Below are positions 24,851 through 37,043 of a stretch of DNA of 64,000 bases, piece after piece. Under the pieces are notes generated by a model. It ran no database searches. It was not told where the DNA came from and saw only the letters and a list, made by a program, of their open reading frames with translations. Both the position numbers and the translations under genes were made by a program. Positions within the stretch are counted from its first letter, which is position 1. Each line of letters opens with the position of its first letter. The DNA comes from Branchiostoma floridae (lineage: Eukaryota > Chordata > Leptocardii > Amphioxiformes > Branchiostomatidae), in contig NC_049984.1 in the NCBI RefSeq assembly GCF_000003815.2, positions 15,053,048-15,117,047 of the forward strand, written 5' to 3'.

Positions 24851-27000
24851 CCAAATTGATTGAAAGATCTCAAAAATCAATCTGTAAATGTAATATCAAA
24901 TTGTATCATGAAGCCTTTTCTCCTTGGAAACACAATATGGAATATGATTTTTTATACCTCAAACAGGTGACTGACGACACTGTAAAACGACATATTTGAT
25001 TTATGCATTATCTTACATACATGCGTGGAAAGGTTCACACGACAAGAAAACGTGTTCTAAAATAAGATCACCCATACTACCAACTACTTGGAGGAATTCG
25101 TCTTCCTCTTGTTGACGTCAATCCAGGGGTAAACATGTCCACAGCTTATGTCTATTTATACATCGCTCCCTGAAACTAGTTCTCACGTTTCTTAACACCT
25201 GGCACAGAGACGTCATACAACACCTTGGGCATAAAAAAAGAAATTGCATATTCAAATGTATGAATATATGCAATACCATATGGTAAACTGTTGTGTTAAC
25301 AAATCAAAACAATGATATAAAACTGCCATAATATTTACAAGATATACATGTTGTGTATGACAAATATCTAGTGAACTTCCCAATTATCAACAAATTACTA
25401 AAAAGTAACAAGTAGTACAAAAGTAACAAAGTAAAACGGAGTATATGTGCATAACGATTGCAACTTTGTAGATACATTTGTCCTTCATTACATGTAGCTA
25501 GGACAAGCTGTTTTCTACTTGAATAGGAAGCAGGCTGAATAAAAATTCTAAGTGGAACTACATGACTCCACTGCCCACCAACCAAAAAAGGCCTGGGTCG
25601 ACAGTTTTTTCTAGGGTAGGTTGAGAAACGCTGGTTTTTCTAGGACTTACATAAGCTAGAAGCAGTGTTTCCGCCAGACCTCAGCTGGGAGGCCGTCCAC
25701 CTTGGGGCGCGAAAATTAAATTTAATTGGAAAACCGCGAAAATTAAATTCAATTGTAAAACCGCGAAAATTAAAGATAACGGTTAACTGTCGCAAGAAAA
25801 AAACGAAACAACTAACCCTTGACACATGTGATTTGTATTGTAAGTAGATGGTACTACAAGTGCTTGATCCACTGATACCTGTTAGCCGCTCCCTACTATC
25901 CACATAGCTTGATGATTGTTCCCTGGGGACACGGATGTGTCTAAATGGACATAGATACAAAGCCTTACCATTACCATAGGACATCTATACCATAATGACA
26001 GACATGACGGACAGTAGGTGATCAGATGGCCCACTGCGAAGAGCCATTAGGATACAAATGAGGGGCTGCATGGGGGAACCTGACAATGCTTTTTGCTCAC
26101 ATTCCACAGTATTTCAAGTTAGAGGGGCAAACTTACCACTGAAGATGGCCTACTATGCTGTATTATAGGCTTTTAATATAGGGATTGCCAGCTACACAAC
26201 TCCAGGCTCATTTTGGTGCAGTCCCCAAATGGCCATTGTATCTATACCCTTTCTGGAATAGGGTTAGAACAAACACCCTACATGTATGTATAATGCTAAA
26301 AGCAAGGAAGGCAATCACTTAAAATTGGTCGCATTGCAAAAAATTGACGTGAGTCAAAATAGCGGGCCTACGACTTGCACTAAAGTTATAGAAAAGAGCA
26401 TCATCATCATCATCATCATAACCCCCAATAAATGATAACAAAATTTGATTAGCTTTTTGTATACCAAGGTTTGGAACATGTAACAGATTTGTTGGACAGA
26501 GAACACATAACTAGAGCTGTATGTAGTCTTTCAAAAAAACTAAATTACAACTCTCTTGTAGATTTGTCCTTGATGTCTTTCTGGGAAGGGCAAGGTATTC
26601 CCTTGCATTATCCCAACAACTGACATTCTTCAGTATGACATATTTTCTGACCTTCCTGACTCACAGACTTCTGAAAGTTGCAAAGATCAAACCCATTAAA
26701 ACCAATCTCCACCTGATGCTAGCACTGGTTACTATGCTACACAAGTACGAAGTAGATATAAACTGCATCTCAACATGTAAGGCTTTATGGTAGACATATT
26801 TCCAAAGGGCTGGGATACACATTTGTAATTTGTACAATAAATTGTGGCAAGGTGTTTTCCATGATTCTGGATTATGTAAAGGCTTCAGGAGATAAAGAAA
26901 TTGATATTTAAAAGCTTGATTACAACATTGCTTGATAGCTAGTGGTATACTGTGTCACAATGATTCATAATCAGAGATAGAATTTATTAGAAAGACATTA

Positions 27001-27332
27001 CAGGGCTCGAAATTCTGGGTGCATGTGCACCCAGGTGCACCCAAAATTGGAGCTGTGCACCCAATCTTTTTTGTGGGTGCACTGGTGCACCCAAATTTTC
27101 TCTTAGGTTTACGTAAAGATATCAAAGTTACAACTAGTCTAGTATACATCATATTCTTGACATCTAAGTGTTAAAACATGATAAAATGTCTGTCATGGAA
27201 CTTCTTAAAGAATTTGATAGCTTGTAATTAAGTTTTGTAATTAGTTTTTTCTGACATTCTACTTTATCTTATGTGGTGCACCCAAAAAAGTTTTGGTGCA
27301 CTCAATCCAAAACATGAATTTCCAGCCCAGGG
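27001..27332. mobile_element. GTGCACCC-motif inverted-repeat element
   Basis: Starts CAGGGCTCGAAATTCTGGGT; ends near GAATTTCCAGCCCAGGG. GGTGCACC/GTGCACCC recurs about six times near the left end and twice near the right end. The left flank is CATTA; TATTA follows at 27333-27337, an imperfect 5-bp match. A partial relative in reverse orientation lies at about 55696-55940 (GGTGCAC motifs and a shared TATTCTTGACAT(C/T)TAAGTGT block). Confidence 0.7.
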
Positions 27333-27802
27333 TATTAAAATAGGAAAAAATTACTGCAGTTACAAAACACACCATTTTTCTTCATGATTTTGTCCATCAG
27401 TGACCAGCACAGTTACATAAGAACTCATTTGCATTTAGAAAGTGCTGTCAATTGGTTCCCATCACCCTGATGGCCTGAAGCACGCAATGATAAATCAAAG
27501 TGGAACACAGTCCTTGGTACCATAAATCACATTCTCTCTTCCTCAACAGTAATACCCCAAGGCATACAGCATCTTGGGTTGACAGGCCAGCAAATGGCCT
27601 ATATGAGAAAGGACCATCATTACTAGAACAGTACAGGGTCTCTTGTGGGAACTTCAGAGCAATTGCCTATCATCAGAAAAAAAAGAATTGCCTTTCTTTC
27701 AAAAACGGTCAAGAACCACATCTTGATATCTCTTTCAAACACAAGCAAAATCACACATGATTTCTTTGTCCTATTTTAACTTAATTTCGATAGGCTCTTT
27801 TC

Positions 27803-27992
27803 AATAACGCTAGTTCACTTTTATCCGCGGGGTAACCTTTATCCGTTGTATATAATTTAGGGATATCGACTCGACAGACGGCTGTTTCAGACTGGAATGC
27901 TATGAAAACATTGCAATATGAAACCAATGTCCTTCGACTAGATATCTGTAAATACCTCGTTTCTAAAAACAAAGGTGAACTACTGTTATATC
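27803..27992. mobile_element. Palindromic MITE with TTCACCTTTATCCGCGG ends, copy 1
   Basis: Left TAACGCTAGTTCACTTTTAT then CCGCGGGGTAACC; right AAAGGTGAACTACTGTTATA. Internal GATATCGACTCGACAGACGG pairs with the right-side block CGACTAGATATC. Relatives at 33454-33712 and 33297-33450. Confidence 0.75.
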
Positions 27993-30899
27993 ATACGCTA
28001 TCCATGTACGCATCTGGGTGGAACAACTAAGCAATAGGATATGGGATCTTATTTAATTACAAAGCCCCGCTTCCATGTATTATAGGCCATATCCGCATTA
28101 TTTGTTACCAGCTAATGTAATAATTTACCCATCCCTTGAGACAGCACATTATAAACCCCTGAAATCCTATCCAAAACAATACTTCAGCCAGACATCAACT
28201 GTGTCTGGGTCCATCAATCATACGGATCAGGACTGTCCACATCAATTGCTGACTCTACTTCATAATTACTTGTTCGCCTTCCATATTCCCTTGGCTTGTG
28301 TAGCATTGGGATATGTTCCAGTTATTACGTAATGGTCTAAATTTAAACAACATCGATCTCAGCGTAACCAGCATGCAAAAAAAGATGATGGCTTGAGTTG
28401 AAATTCTTGAATATTGCTGGCGAATTGATTCTAATTTTTTTCCATTTTATCAGTTTCTGCTTTAACTTTTTAGCGTGAAATGCATATGCAATCAAAAGGG
28501 AGGACTACTGCTATGATTATGAAATGAAAGGAAAATATAAGTAAATAGCATTACGTTATTAACTGAAAATTACTGTCTTTTTCAGTATAACATAAAATCA
28601 AAATGGATTCTAAAGTCAAATAGAGAAATTCAATGCACACAATATTACAGTATTATGTTGGCTGTCTGGCCGGCTCAAATTGCAATTTCAAAATGACAAA
28701 GACAAAATCAGCGGTTTTGTCAGACATGAATTGGCTTCCTGCCTCCCATGCGATCACTGTGCCACAAAACCTCATGAAATATGCATGAAATAAGATTTGG
28801 GATTCATGTTTTCAAGCTATTATCCAATTGACATATGAAACTGGTCTCAGGAGAGATTGCTATGGTTTAGGGCTTGACAGGCAGAACACTTCAACTCAAA
28901 GGGGGCCTGCTTTTTCTGAATGGAGGCCCTGGCAGTCACAGTGTTTTCTTTTATCATAGGACATATTATAACTTGACAACATTCTATATAAATGTTTGGA
29001 ACCAGTACCAGGTGATAACTTGGGTTATCACATGGGGACAGGGTTCTACCGTTATCACACAGGCTTTCACACTCATAGAAACAGTTATATAAAGCATTTT
29101 GCGCTCAGTATAACTTGTATTCTATAATATAGAACGGATGGTTCTGTCCACCTGTTCAAGTGTATATCATAACTTTAACACAGGAGTCTGTGAATTGTGT
29201 GAAACAATTTGATGTTTTCAGAATTGTGTGAAACAATTTGATGTTTTCAGAAACACTATATATAGGCTTTGAATATCCTGAAAGACGAGTTATCATGAAA
29301 TCCCTTTTCCTCTTGTACATACATGTAATGATCTGTCACTCTGAATTTCATTTCATATTACACTGCCCCCTTCTTGACTGGGGCAGGTTGCCAGCTAATG
29401 GCACGTTTCACACCCATAAACTAACAGCTCGTAACAGCTTCCATTCTAGCCATTTGTTCTTTTGCCTGCTCCTGATTTTGTGTCAAGCGTGTGCCAAGTG
29501 TTCCAGGTGACGTATGTCAGCGCCCCTGCAAGTTTGCAGGTTGAAAGAGTGAATGGGCCTGGAGTGTTGCCACCACTACAGGAATTCCATGTCTTGATTT
29601 ATTACAAGCGACTTATGAGGAAGTTTGTCCGTGCCCCTTCGTGGTTGTACTCCGTGCCCCGCAAGTTCTACTCCTGAAAGCCTTTAAATTGTGCTGTAGC
29701 CTTGACATTGTCAAGTCCTGGGAGGGCTGCTATTAGACGTCACGTCAGCTATCACAAAAGCAAGGTGTGCAAACATTGTGCACAATGCTTCAGACAATTA
29801 CTGCAGGCAGCAATGTGTACTTCACAAAACCACAAGTTAAACATGCAAAGTGTGCTGTAAATCACAAGTATGGTGATTTCAAGCAGGTACCGGTAAGAGA
29901 AGAGTTGTACATCCACTGCACTGAATATTTCCTGATTCAGTGAACTTCAAGTCAAAAAGATAATGGGGTATCAAAGATGGGTACTTTACGGTGGCATCTC
30001 TTTTCTTTTACAGTGCAAGGTAGGTGACACATACAATAAAGGCATCCTCACTAGATATAGCTTTAGACAATGCCTGGAGTTAAATATTAAGGAGTTAAGT
30101 GTGACAGGTCATTTGATGCAATATACCCTAGCTGCCGACACCTGTCTACGACGCCGATTTGTCTGCCGATGGGCGGTTTTAACATGTACCTGCCATACAA
30201 TACAGATTACTATTGAACCTGGAAACACATGTGATTATGCATGTATGTCTGATGATTGAAAGCCACAGTCGCAGCCTTGAACCTGAACTTGGAAGGCGCA
30301 GGATTTACCAGATGGGCTTTATCAATAAAATATTGCGGTCTGTAAAACCGAGTGAGCAGTGCTTTAGAAAATCCATGTAACTGCTAGTGATGTTATCGAT
30401 TAACATTTGTTCTCTGCATGCATAAATTTCTACACTGGGAGGGAGAGGATTAAAGTTGCTTACAGTTACAGTGCCTATACTGCATAGTTTCCGTATGAAT
30501 ACTAACAAAGTTTAGTTACTTTATAGTACAGAATAATTGGGTAGCCTTGAAACTACCAAGTTCAATAAGTGCCACAGTGATGTTTCTGTGCAACTGTTAG
30601 TATGCACAGATCACCATAGCAAATCGTCTAGTGCATTTACCTTTATAATACTAGAACGATGTGGTTTTGTGAAAATATTAAGCACAATGCTACTTCAAAT
30701 GCAAACTCCGTAGGAAATGGCTCTACAGCGGAAAGAAATTTTTGACATGTCAATTTTCTGGTGGTCATGATGCGTCATCAGATATTCCACTGGGGAATCA
30801 CCTCCGACTTTCTGAATGGGAAGCAAAAATCACAAAAAGCCTCAAGACTGTTGGGTCAGAAAAAGTGTAAATATTTTGGTGTAATATCTGACAACTTAC

Positions 30900-31497
30900 C
30901 GACGGCAGGTGCATCGTAGGCGTCTCCTAGAAGGATCTCGGGGGCGGAGTAGGCCAGGGACCCGCAGGAGGTGTCCAACATCTCCCCCGGTCGGAAACAG
31001 TTACTGAAGCCGAAGTCTGTCACCTTCACCAGGCCCTGCTTCTGGAAGAACACCACGTTCTCGGGCTTGAGGTCCCTGTGCACGACGTGTCGGCGGTGGC
31101 AGTAGGAGATGGCGCTGAGGATCTGAGAGAAGTACAGCTTGGCCTGCTCTTCGTCAAGGCCGTTGTCGTGTTTCATGATGTAGTCGTACATGTCGCCTCC
31201 GTCCCCTAACTCTAGAATCAGGTACAGTTTGGTTTGAGTGTCGATCACCTCATACAGTCGTACGACGTTAGGGTGTTGTACAAGCTTCATGCAGCGGACC
31301 TCCTGGAACAAGTGTGCCCGGGAAACCTCGTCGATTTTGGTCTTATCGATGACTTTGACAGCGACTTTCTCGCCGGTGAAGACATGCCGGGCGAGCTTAA
31401 CCACCGCGAAGTGGCCCCGGCCGAGCGTTTCCTGCAGATCGTATAGTCCGGCTATCTGGCTGTCCACAGTCCTGAAATTTGAACGGTACGAAGACAT
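30900..31497 (-). CDS. SNRK: SNRK coding exon 1: start codon and most of the kinase domain (residues 1-199)
   Basis: First coding exon of SNF-related serine/threonine kinase, an AMPK-family kinase activated by LKB1. Seen: ATG at 31497-31495 in the context CACCACCATGT; glycine loop LGRGHFAVV (residues 25-33); ATP lysine K48 in VAVK; catalytic HRDLKPEN (140-147); DFG (161-163); activation segment [13 protein letters not shown] (175-187). T176 lines up with the LKB1-target threonine (T173) of human SNRK. The exon ends after the first base of codon 200 at a consensus donor GTAAGT, and joining to 10728 gives AVDVWSLGV, the expected kinase subdomain IX. From family knowledge, SNRK is a cytoplasmic/nuclear kinase with roles in metabolism and vascular development; that role here is inferred. 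The N-terminus before IAGLYDL is less conserved, so only the exact start is uncertain. Similarity to SNRK is far stronger than to AMPK, SIK or MARK kinases. Confidence 0.97.
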
Positions 31498-32060
31498 GGT
31501 GGTGTCGTGAACAGTTCTGTAGGTCTACGTGGAAGAAGAGTCCTCAAATGTCGTCGTTATCTATCAGAAACGTCAAAGTAAACAGAGAAACAGCGGCCGG
31601 GTTGGAGTGAAGGGAGCCCGTCACGAGCGTAAACGAGTGACAGCCGGTCAAAACGGCTTGCGTTCTGGTCTGAACTTTCACGAATCAAGTCCCGATAGGT
31701 GCCATTTTTTGCGGTACAAGTGTACCGTAGTACATGGCGAGGAGTTCTGCTTCAGTCCTGGACGGTAACTATCGGAAGTAGAGGCGAGCTCCTCCCACGG
31801 AGGTGTACATCTTCCCTGAGTTGCCACAACGCCGCCATTTGCAACATTTTCTGGGTCAACTATTGCGCAACTCGATCTGCGCATCTATTTTGAATGTTGG
31901 GGAATGTAATGAGTCATCTGATTGGCCGACCGCATAAAAGAGATCGTCTCTGATTGGCCAACGGTTTAAATGTCACAAAAGGTAATACACCTGTAAAAGG
32001 GGGCGGGACCAATAAATATGTCAACGTGCGGAAGAATATTACCGGAATAAAACCGGATGC
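31498..32060 (-). promoter_or_regulatory. SNRK: SNRK 5' UTR and proximal promoter region
   Basis: The sequence upstream of the SNRK ATG is richer in GC and CpG than its surroundings. It carries two CCAAT boxes in gene orientation (ATTGG on the plus strand at 31921-31925 and 31953-31957, 32 bp apart) and a third, inverted, at 32009-32013. It also has a GC box (GGGGGCGGG, 31999-32007), an AP-1 consensus TGAGTCA (31910-31916) and a YY1-like GCCGCCATTT (31831-31840). NF-Y, Sp/KLF and YY1 sites are typical of CpG-type broad promoters. No obvious gene starts on the plus strand, so divergent promoter use is not supported. The transcription start and any non-coding first exon cannot be placed from sequence alone. 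Confidence 0.6.
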
Positions 32061-32397
32061 AAGTATTCCTTTGAGAGAAGAAGAAAGCTGACAGTGAGAA
32101 ATAACACTTGCTTGATTTCTTTTATTTCCTTCCAGAATCTTTCCTTTGGCAACAAATTCTACAGCAAGAAGATTTATTGATCAAACTCCTTGGTAACGTT
32201 GAATGAAAGTGATTCGAAATTGTCCAGCAAACTTAAGGTTGGTAATTAGGCGTGTCCTATTAAATATCTTCTCAAATTGAAGAGAGCGTTTTCTGTTATT
32301 TTTGTTCTGCTTCCTCTTTGCTATTTCTTTCTTTCGTTTCTTTCGTTTCAGTGAGCCTACCAACTTCAATTTGCTGAAGACTTTTGTAGCCTAGGCC

Positions 32398-32518
32398 TAT
32401 AGGAAAGTCGTGTTAAGTGCCTTTCCCAAGGGCACAAGATCGGTGACACGGCGGGGTTTGAACCCAGGACCTTCTGGACCTGAGTCAAACGTGCTGCCGA
32501 TTGCGCCACGCGGTCCCA
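32398..32518 (-). mobile_element. tRNA-derived SINE, copy 1 (tail missing)
   Basis: On the minus strand it starts with a tRNA-like region: A box TGGCGCAATCGG and B box GGTTCAAACC. A non-tRNA block follows, CCGATCTTGTGCCC then TTGGGAAAGGCACTTAACAC, shared with the 44.3-kb copy. The acceptor and T stems do not pair well, so it is not a tRNA gene. Confidence 0.85.
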
Positions 32519-33128
32519 CTAATTTCTTTCATGTATCCGAATTTCAGTGACATGCAATGACGAGGTTTTGACAGAATGGGGTTGAACTTCCTTTCTCCTC
32601 ACTTTCAATTCATGTCAAAAGGCGCTGAAGTTGACAAGTTATTGGAAAGATGCCAATTCCTGACAAGGCTACTACATTGGAGATCAGAAACCACTTGGGT
32701 TTCACGAGCCATCTGGCCATACATAGGACACGTAATGGCAGGCCTTTGTCATACGCTTGTCTATTGAGCTTTTCAATCCCCTGCAGAAGGATCTGTGCTG
32801 GCAATATTGACAGCTGCTCTTTGATCAATAACTGAATAAGAATGGAAATTGGGGCCTCCAAAGCTGGCTTTGGGTTGCACTTTTTTGTTTCCTTGTTAAA
32901 ATATCTATATGTGCTGACACTGCTGTTTTCTGATTGCATATGTGTGATTGTAACCAGTTCCTCAGATAATCTAATACATGTATAGAATGCTAATAGCTAC
33001 AAAGTCAATAAAAAAAAAGAATTACAGGTTCTGGTGGCCAATGTTGAGTTGCACATGATGGCATATTTGTACACCAATTCCGTATGTGTTTTTTGACACT
33101 TTAAAATTTGACATATTACCTGAGAGGG

Positions 33129-33260
33129 GCTGAGGTCGTCACTTCACCACACCATGTAACTACCTTTCCCAAAAGCACAATGTCGGGGGCATGACGAGTA
33201 TCGAACACAGGACCTCTTAATTCTGAGCCCGATGCCCTTGCAGTTTTGCCACAATAATGC
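33129..33260 (-). mobile_element. tRNA-derived SINE, copy 2 (diverged)
   Basis: Minus strand: A-box-like TGGCAAAACTGCAAGGGCAT, B-box-like TGTTCGATACTC, then GACATTGTGC and TTTTGGGAAAGG, aligning with the other SINE copies. Confidence 0.7.
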
Positions 33261-33296
33261 CACATATAACTACAAGAGGCCATGTAACTTAGGCTC

Positions 33297-33712
33297 ATCT
33301 TTTCCCGTGGGGTAACCTATATTTGTTGTTTCTAAAATCGGGGTATTTTTTGGTCAACGGACGGTGGTTTCAAACTATATCATTTTGAAAATGCTAACTT
33401 ATATGTGAAACCACATATTTGAAACCACACATGACTTGATATTCCTAAATAGCATAACGCTAGTTCGCCTTTATCCGTAGCATAACCTTTATCCGTTCTT
33501 TTAAAGAACGATGTATTTGGGGGTATCAAGTCAACAGATGGTGGTTTGAAACTGCAATATTTTTAAAACATGTAGTACAATTTGAAACTACCGTCCATCG
33601 ACTCGATATTCCTGGATACTGCACAACGGATATAGGTTACCCCGCGGATAAAGGTGAACTAATGTTACAACATATATAAGTTACCCCGCGGATAAAGGTG
33701 AACTAGCATTAC
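33297..33712. mobile_element. Palindromic TTCACCTTTATCCGCGG MITEs, one degraded and one fuller copy
   Basis: 33454-33712: left TAACGCTAGTTCGCCTTTAT, internal GGTATCAAGTCAACAGATGG and inverse CCGTCCATCGACTCGATATT, right end CCCCGCGGATAAAGGTGAAC. The right end is tandemly duplicated (33640-33669 and 33681-33712). 33297-33450 is a degraded partial copy sharing GGGGTAACC, GGTCAACGGACGGTGG and the TGATATTCCT block. Confidence 0.75.
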
Positions 33713-34542
33713 AATCACAAGAGATATACAATATAGAAAGCAATTCATAAGCAAAGAAAACCTAACCTGTAACAGTTACCGTTAAGCCTACTACTATTAA
33801 AGGAGATTATCAACAGCCAGCTGTAAGTGAGGTCATTTTGGCATAAATGTTTAAATGTATGTGGTGAGGGCAGCTTTTTCCTATTACTCAGGGTTATCCC
33901 CATCTTTGCCCAAAGGCCATCGGTATAAATACATGAGCAAACCAGTGGAACGCAGCAAAGTGACAATGCAAAGGATATTGGCAAATTTCCTTTTCTTGGA
34001 TGTGAAATTTCAGTGCTCTGCATTAGACCACATGATCTTTGGTGCTCGGAAATCAAAAATGTATTGAGGATCCTTGGAGGTCATGAAAGTCCAGAGGACT
34101 GTAAATGAGCATAATAATAATATGTTCAATAATACTGTAATCGACTTTAAGTTTGCGGTGTTATGATATCGTGGTAAGGATCTAGGAGAAAATCGAGTGT
34201 TCGCAACGGTTTTCAGCATGCGTGTACTGTACTGCGATGGAAACACCAGATAAGGGTTTTTCAGATTGCGTTGAAGCAGTCACGGCGGAAATTGTGTGGA
34301 AAACGTACCTCTCTGAAAATTTCAATAATTACAGTGGAGTAGCATATTACCTCTTCTACTGGCTGTAGATGCATAAAGCCTTTTGCAACCCTACAAATTG
34401 CTCTGTTTCAGGTTTCCAAAACATTCAGACACTAATACTGGCTAACAGATTGTCGTAAGTGTAATCTTATGTGATATCCCAGCACTTTCTTTCATCTGGC
34501 ATCTCTGAAGCAGCCGCAACACCTGACAAACGCAACAACAGC

Positions 34543-34863
34543 TAAGGCCACACCAAGTTCATTTTTTGCTTCTCGGATTTTTTTAGAAAAAATTGTTCCG
34601 ACGGCTAAAAAAAAAACTTTTTTCAAAAGGTCTGTGGTGAAGACATAAGGCTTAGATAACACAGAAAACAATTATTCAGGATTATCCAAACAGGATTATT
34701 CCGTTTTTAATGGCACATTTTATGCAATGAATCCCTTCCATTGATTTGTTACTACTGTTCCGACTAAAAGGCATTGTTTTTAGAATGGAATTATGTGTGA
34801 ATGAAAAAAAATAAAATGGACAGGCAAATCCGAGAAGCAACAAATAAATTTGGTGTGGTCTAA
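34543..34863. mobile_element. PIF/Harbinger-like MITE, copy 2, with TAA target duplication
   Basis: The element at 34546-34860 starts GGCCACACCAAGTTC and ends AAATTTGGTGTGGTC. It shares TTGCTTCTCGGATTTTTT and GGTCTGTGGTGAAGA-type sequence with copy 1 (6777-6977). TAA lies on each side (34543-34545, 34861-34863). It is longer than copy 1 because of a different centre. Confidence 0.8.
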
Positions 34864-36643
34864 TATCGAAAACAATCCACATGTGCAAATATCAGCAGCA
34901 CTTTCCAAAAACGATTAGTACTAGCTCTAACAATTCTCACAGCTCCCATTCATGAAAAAATCCTGTGCTTGGCGTAATGACTGGAGGGATTGTGATGGAG
35001 CTATTCTGGGATGCCAACACCTGTTTCCATTCATTCCGTTATCTGTCTCTACTCAGAGGTAATGTTGCAAGCGAACGCTGGGCAAATTCAATGAGCAATT
35101 GAGGCAAGGCAACACCTGGTGCATTTTATGGCCACGAAAAGCCCCGTTTATCAAAATGGTGCAGCCTCCCTTTGAGTCGTGACATCCTGTCAGTTATTCA
35201 ACGGAGGGCTCCGTTCAATCGTGTGGAGATTAGAGTGTAAGCCCTGTGCAGCGCTTGTTGAATAAACAAAATCTGATTTGAAGCACAGTGCAACTTAAAA
35301 GAGAGGACATGCGTTCAAACTATAAAGGGAAAAAAATTCAGGTCTTCCAAATCTTATTTGTGTACAATAGACAGATTCAACAGTTACATTTGACAATTGA
35401 TTGGTGAAAATTACAATGCCCAGCAGCTCTTTCCTTATACTGTTCTGCTAGTAGAATTCAAACTAAGATATCATTAAGAAATGCTAGCAGCATGCTTTTT
35501 TGACAAACTGCTTTGGGGAAAATGTAATGGTTTTGCTACCAAATATCTGCTTGGAGATAAGTCACACTCTAAGTAAGGTTGTCAGTGAATGGAAATATTG
35601 CCTGGGGCAGTTTCTTTAGACATAAGCTGAACACGGCTGGAGACTGGGTTAAACTAATGGAAACCTGCTTTAGTCTGTTATTCAAATGTTTCATTGACGT
35701 GTCATATCCCGCTGGCTCCTGTGGCCTTGGGCCTACCTCCACGTGAATGCACGCACACGTGTCGATACTTAACTTCTAATCCAATGGCAAAATACACCCA
35801 GGAACAACCTGTTTTGACGCTGCATGAGCGTAGTAGGGAACAAAATTGAACATGATTGGATCAAAAAATGACAGAACATAAAAGATTGTGGTCACAGGTG
35901 GTTTCTTGCTGTACATAGACAGTGTAGGAATTTGATGATGGGCAATACATTTTTTGTACATTGTACAAGTACACGTAGTTTACCTCTGTAAAGGAGGCTC
36001 ACCTCTGACAAGGGTATTGTTTTTGGTTGCGTATGTGTACCCACAATGGAAATTAGACTGTAACTAGGATGGTGAAGGAATTACAGCAGAAATTTATTTC
36101 CCTTTATTCCCGGTTGTCCTTTTATCTTTAGGGCTCAGAAGTTCTCTTTAATGTTCTCTCCTTTTGATCCATCTGTCCGGAGTTCTGAAAAATGATAAAT
36201 AGTAATGAGTTCTTGGTAACAGCAACTCGTATGGCTCATGATTTGGTAGCAGTCATGGCTGACTTTGTGGTTCAGAAATGGAAATCAGTGGCTTCATGTA
36301 TCATGTTCTTTCACCCTTACAGGAATTCCAAGGAATATCATTGGGGTTATACATTTGTAATTGACTTATGCCCTTCACGGGATGATAAGAGCACAATTTT
36401 GTACACTGCACCGAGGCTTGTTTGTAATGGCGGGGACTACTCCAGCAAAACGTAAGTGGTAAGGTAGGAACCCCCTCCATCAAGTTTCCTAATAAAAATA
36501 TTTTTTAATAAAAGGTCTTCAAGGTCTTCTTGACATTCGCTGACTCTCTCAACATTCTTGAACTTTCAATATTGCAATTGACAAAGTTTATTGCAAATTC
36601 TTGCCCAATAGCCAATTGCGAATGACAATTCTAAACAGTATAG

Positions 36644-37037
36644 CTACTTACTTACTTACTCATCCTCTTCATCCCATGTGGGACATAAGGCTGTGATAAG
36701 TTTCCTCCACTGGGGTCTGTTCTGTGCTAGGGGCTGAGCAGCATCCCAGGGTATCCCAATGGCCGCTAGGTCTTTAGCCACAGTACATGTACGTCTCCAT
36801 GTAGTTTTAGGACGTCCCCGTTTTCTCTTCCCCTCAGGGGTCCAGTGTAGAGCAACTTTAGGGATATGGTCATCCGGCATTCACAGTACATGGCCCAACC
36901 ATTTCAGTCTTCCGATGGCAATTTCAGTATAAGACAACTGTCTTGTGTTCGTTTTTCTATACAGTTCTTCATTACTGATCTTTTTTGACCAGTAGATGTT
37001 ATATATTCTACGCAGACAACTATTGTGGAATACATCA
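36644..37037 (-). pseudogene. 5'-truncated LINE tail (reverse transcriptase ORF C-terminus) with in-frame stop
   Basis: Minus-strand translation gives FHNSCLRRIYNIYWSKKISN, then GRLKWLGHVL, a stop at 36881-36883, then MPDDHIPKVALHW, KRKRGRPKTTWRR and LCPTWDEEDE. This WLGHVxRMPDxRIPK ... GRPKTTWRR ... ALCPTWDEED ending is characteristic of non-LTR retrotransposon ORF2 tails; the clade is not assignable here. The ORF ends at 36656 and runs straight into a (TAAG)n tail at 36644-36658, typical of some LINE 3' ends. The stop and truncation make it non-functional. Confidence 0.85.
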
Positions 37038-37043
37038 ATTACA

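Larger units (their letters stand above)
10729..30899 (-). other. SNRK intron 1 (20.2 kb): repeat-rich, no exons recognised
   Basis: This intron splits the kinase domain between residues 199 and 200. It holds the triplicated acceptor, hAT-like and other MITEs, TA-flanked elements, minisatellites and several unannotated stretches. I see nothing nameable at 11.5-12.2, 13.4-15.3, 15.7-17.3, 20.8-21.9, 22.2-23.8, 24.9-25.4, 25.8-26.9, 27.4-27.8 and 28.0-30.9 kb. Small repeats include a (ATC)n run at ~26399, a two-copy 32-bp tandem at ~29184-29250 and a 27-bp tandem (CGCGAAAATTAAATT...) at ~25707-25775. None of the 60-157-codon ORFs has a recognisable motif. Confidence 0.8.

Noticed and set aside
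25640-25984. 114-codon minus-strand ORF with repeated FNFRG segments
   Set aside because: The repeats are a translation of the 27-bp CGCGAAAATTAAATT tandem repeat, not a protein motif.
32440-32518. A functional tRNA gene on the minus strand
   Set aside because: A and B boxes are present, but the acceptor and T-arm pairing is poor and non-tRNA SINE sequence shared with other copies follows directly.
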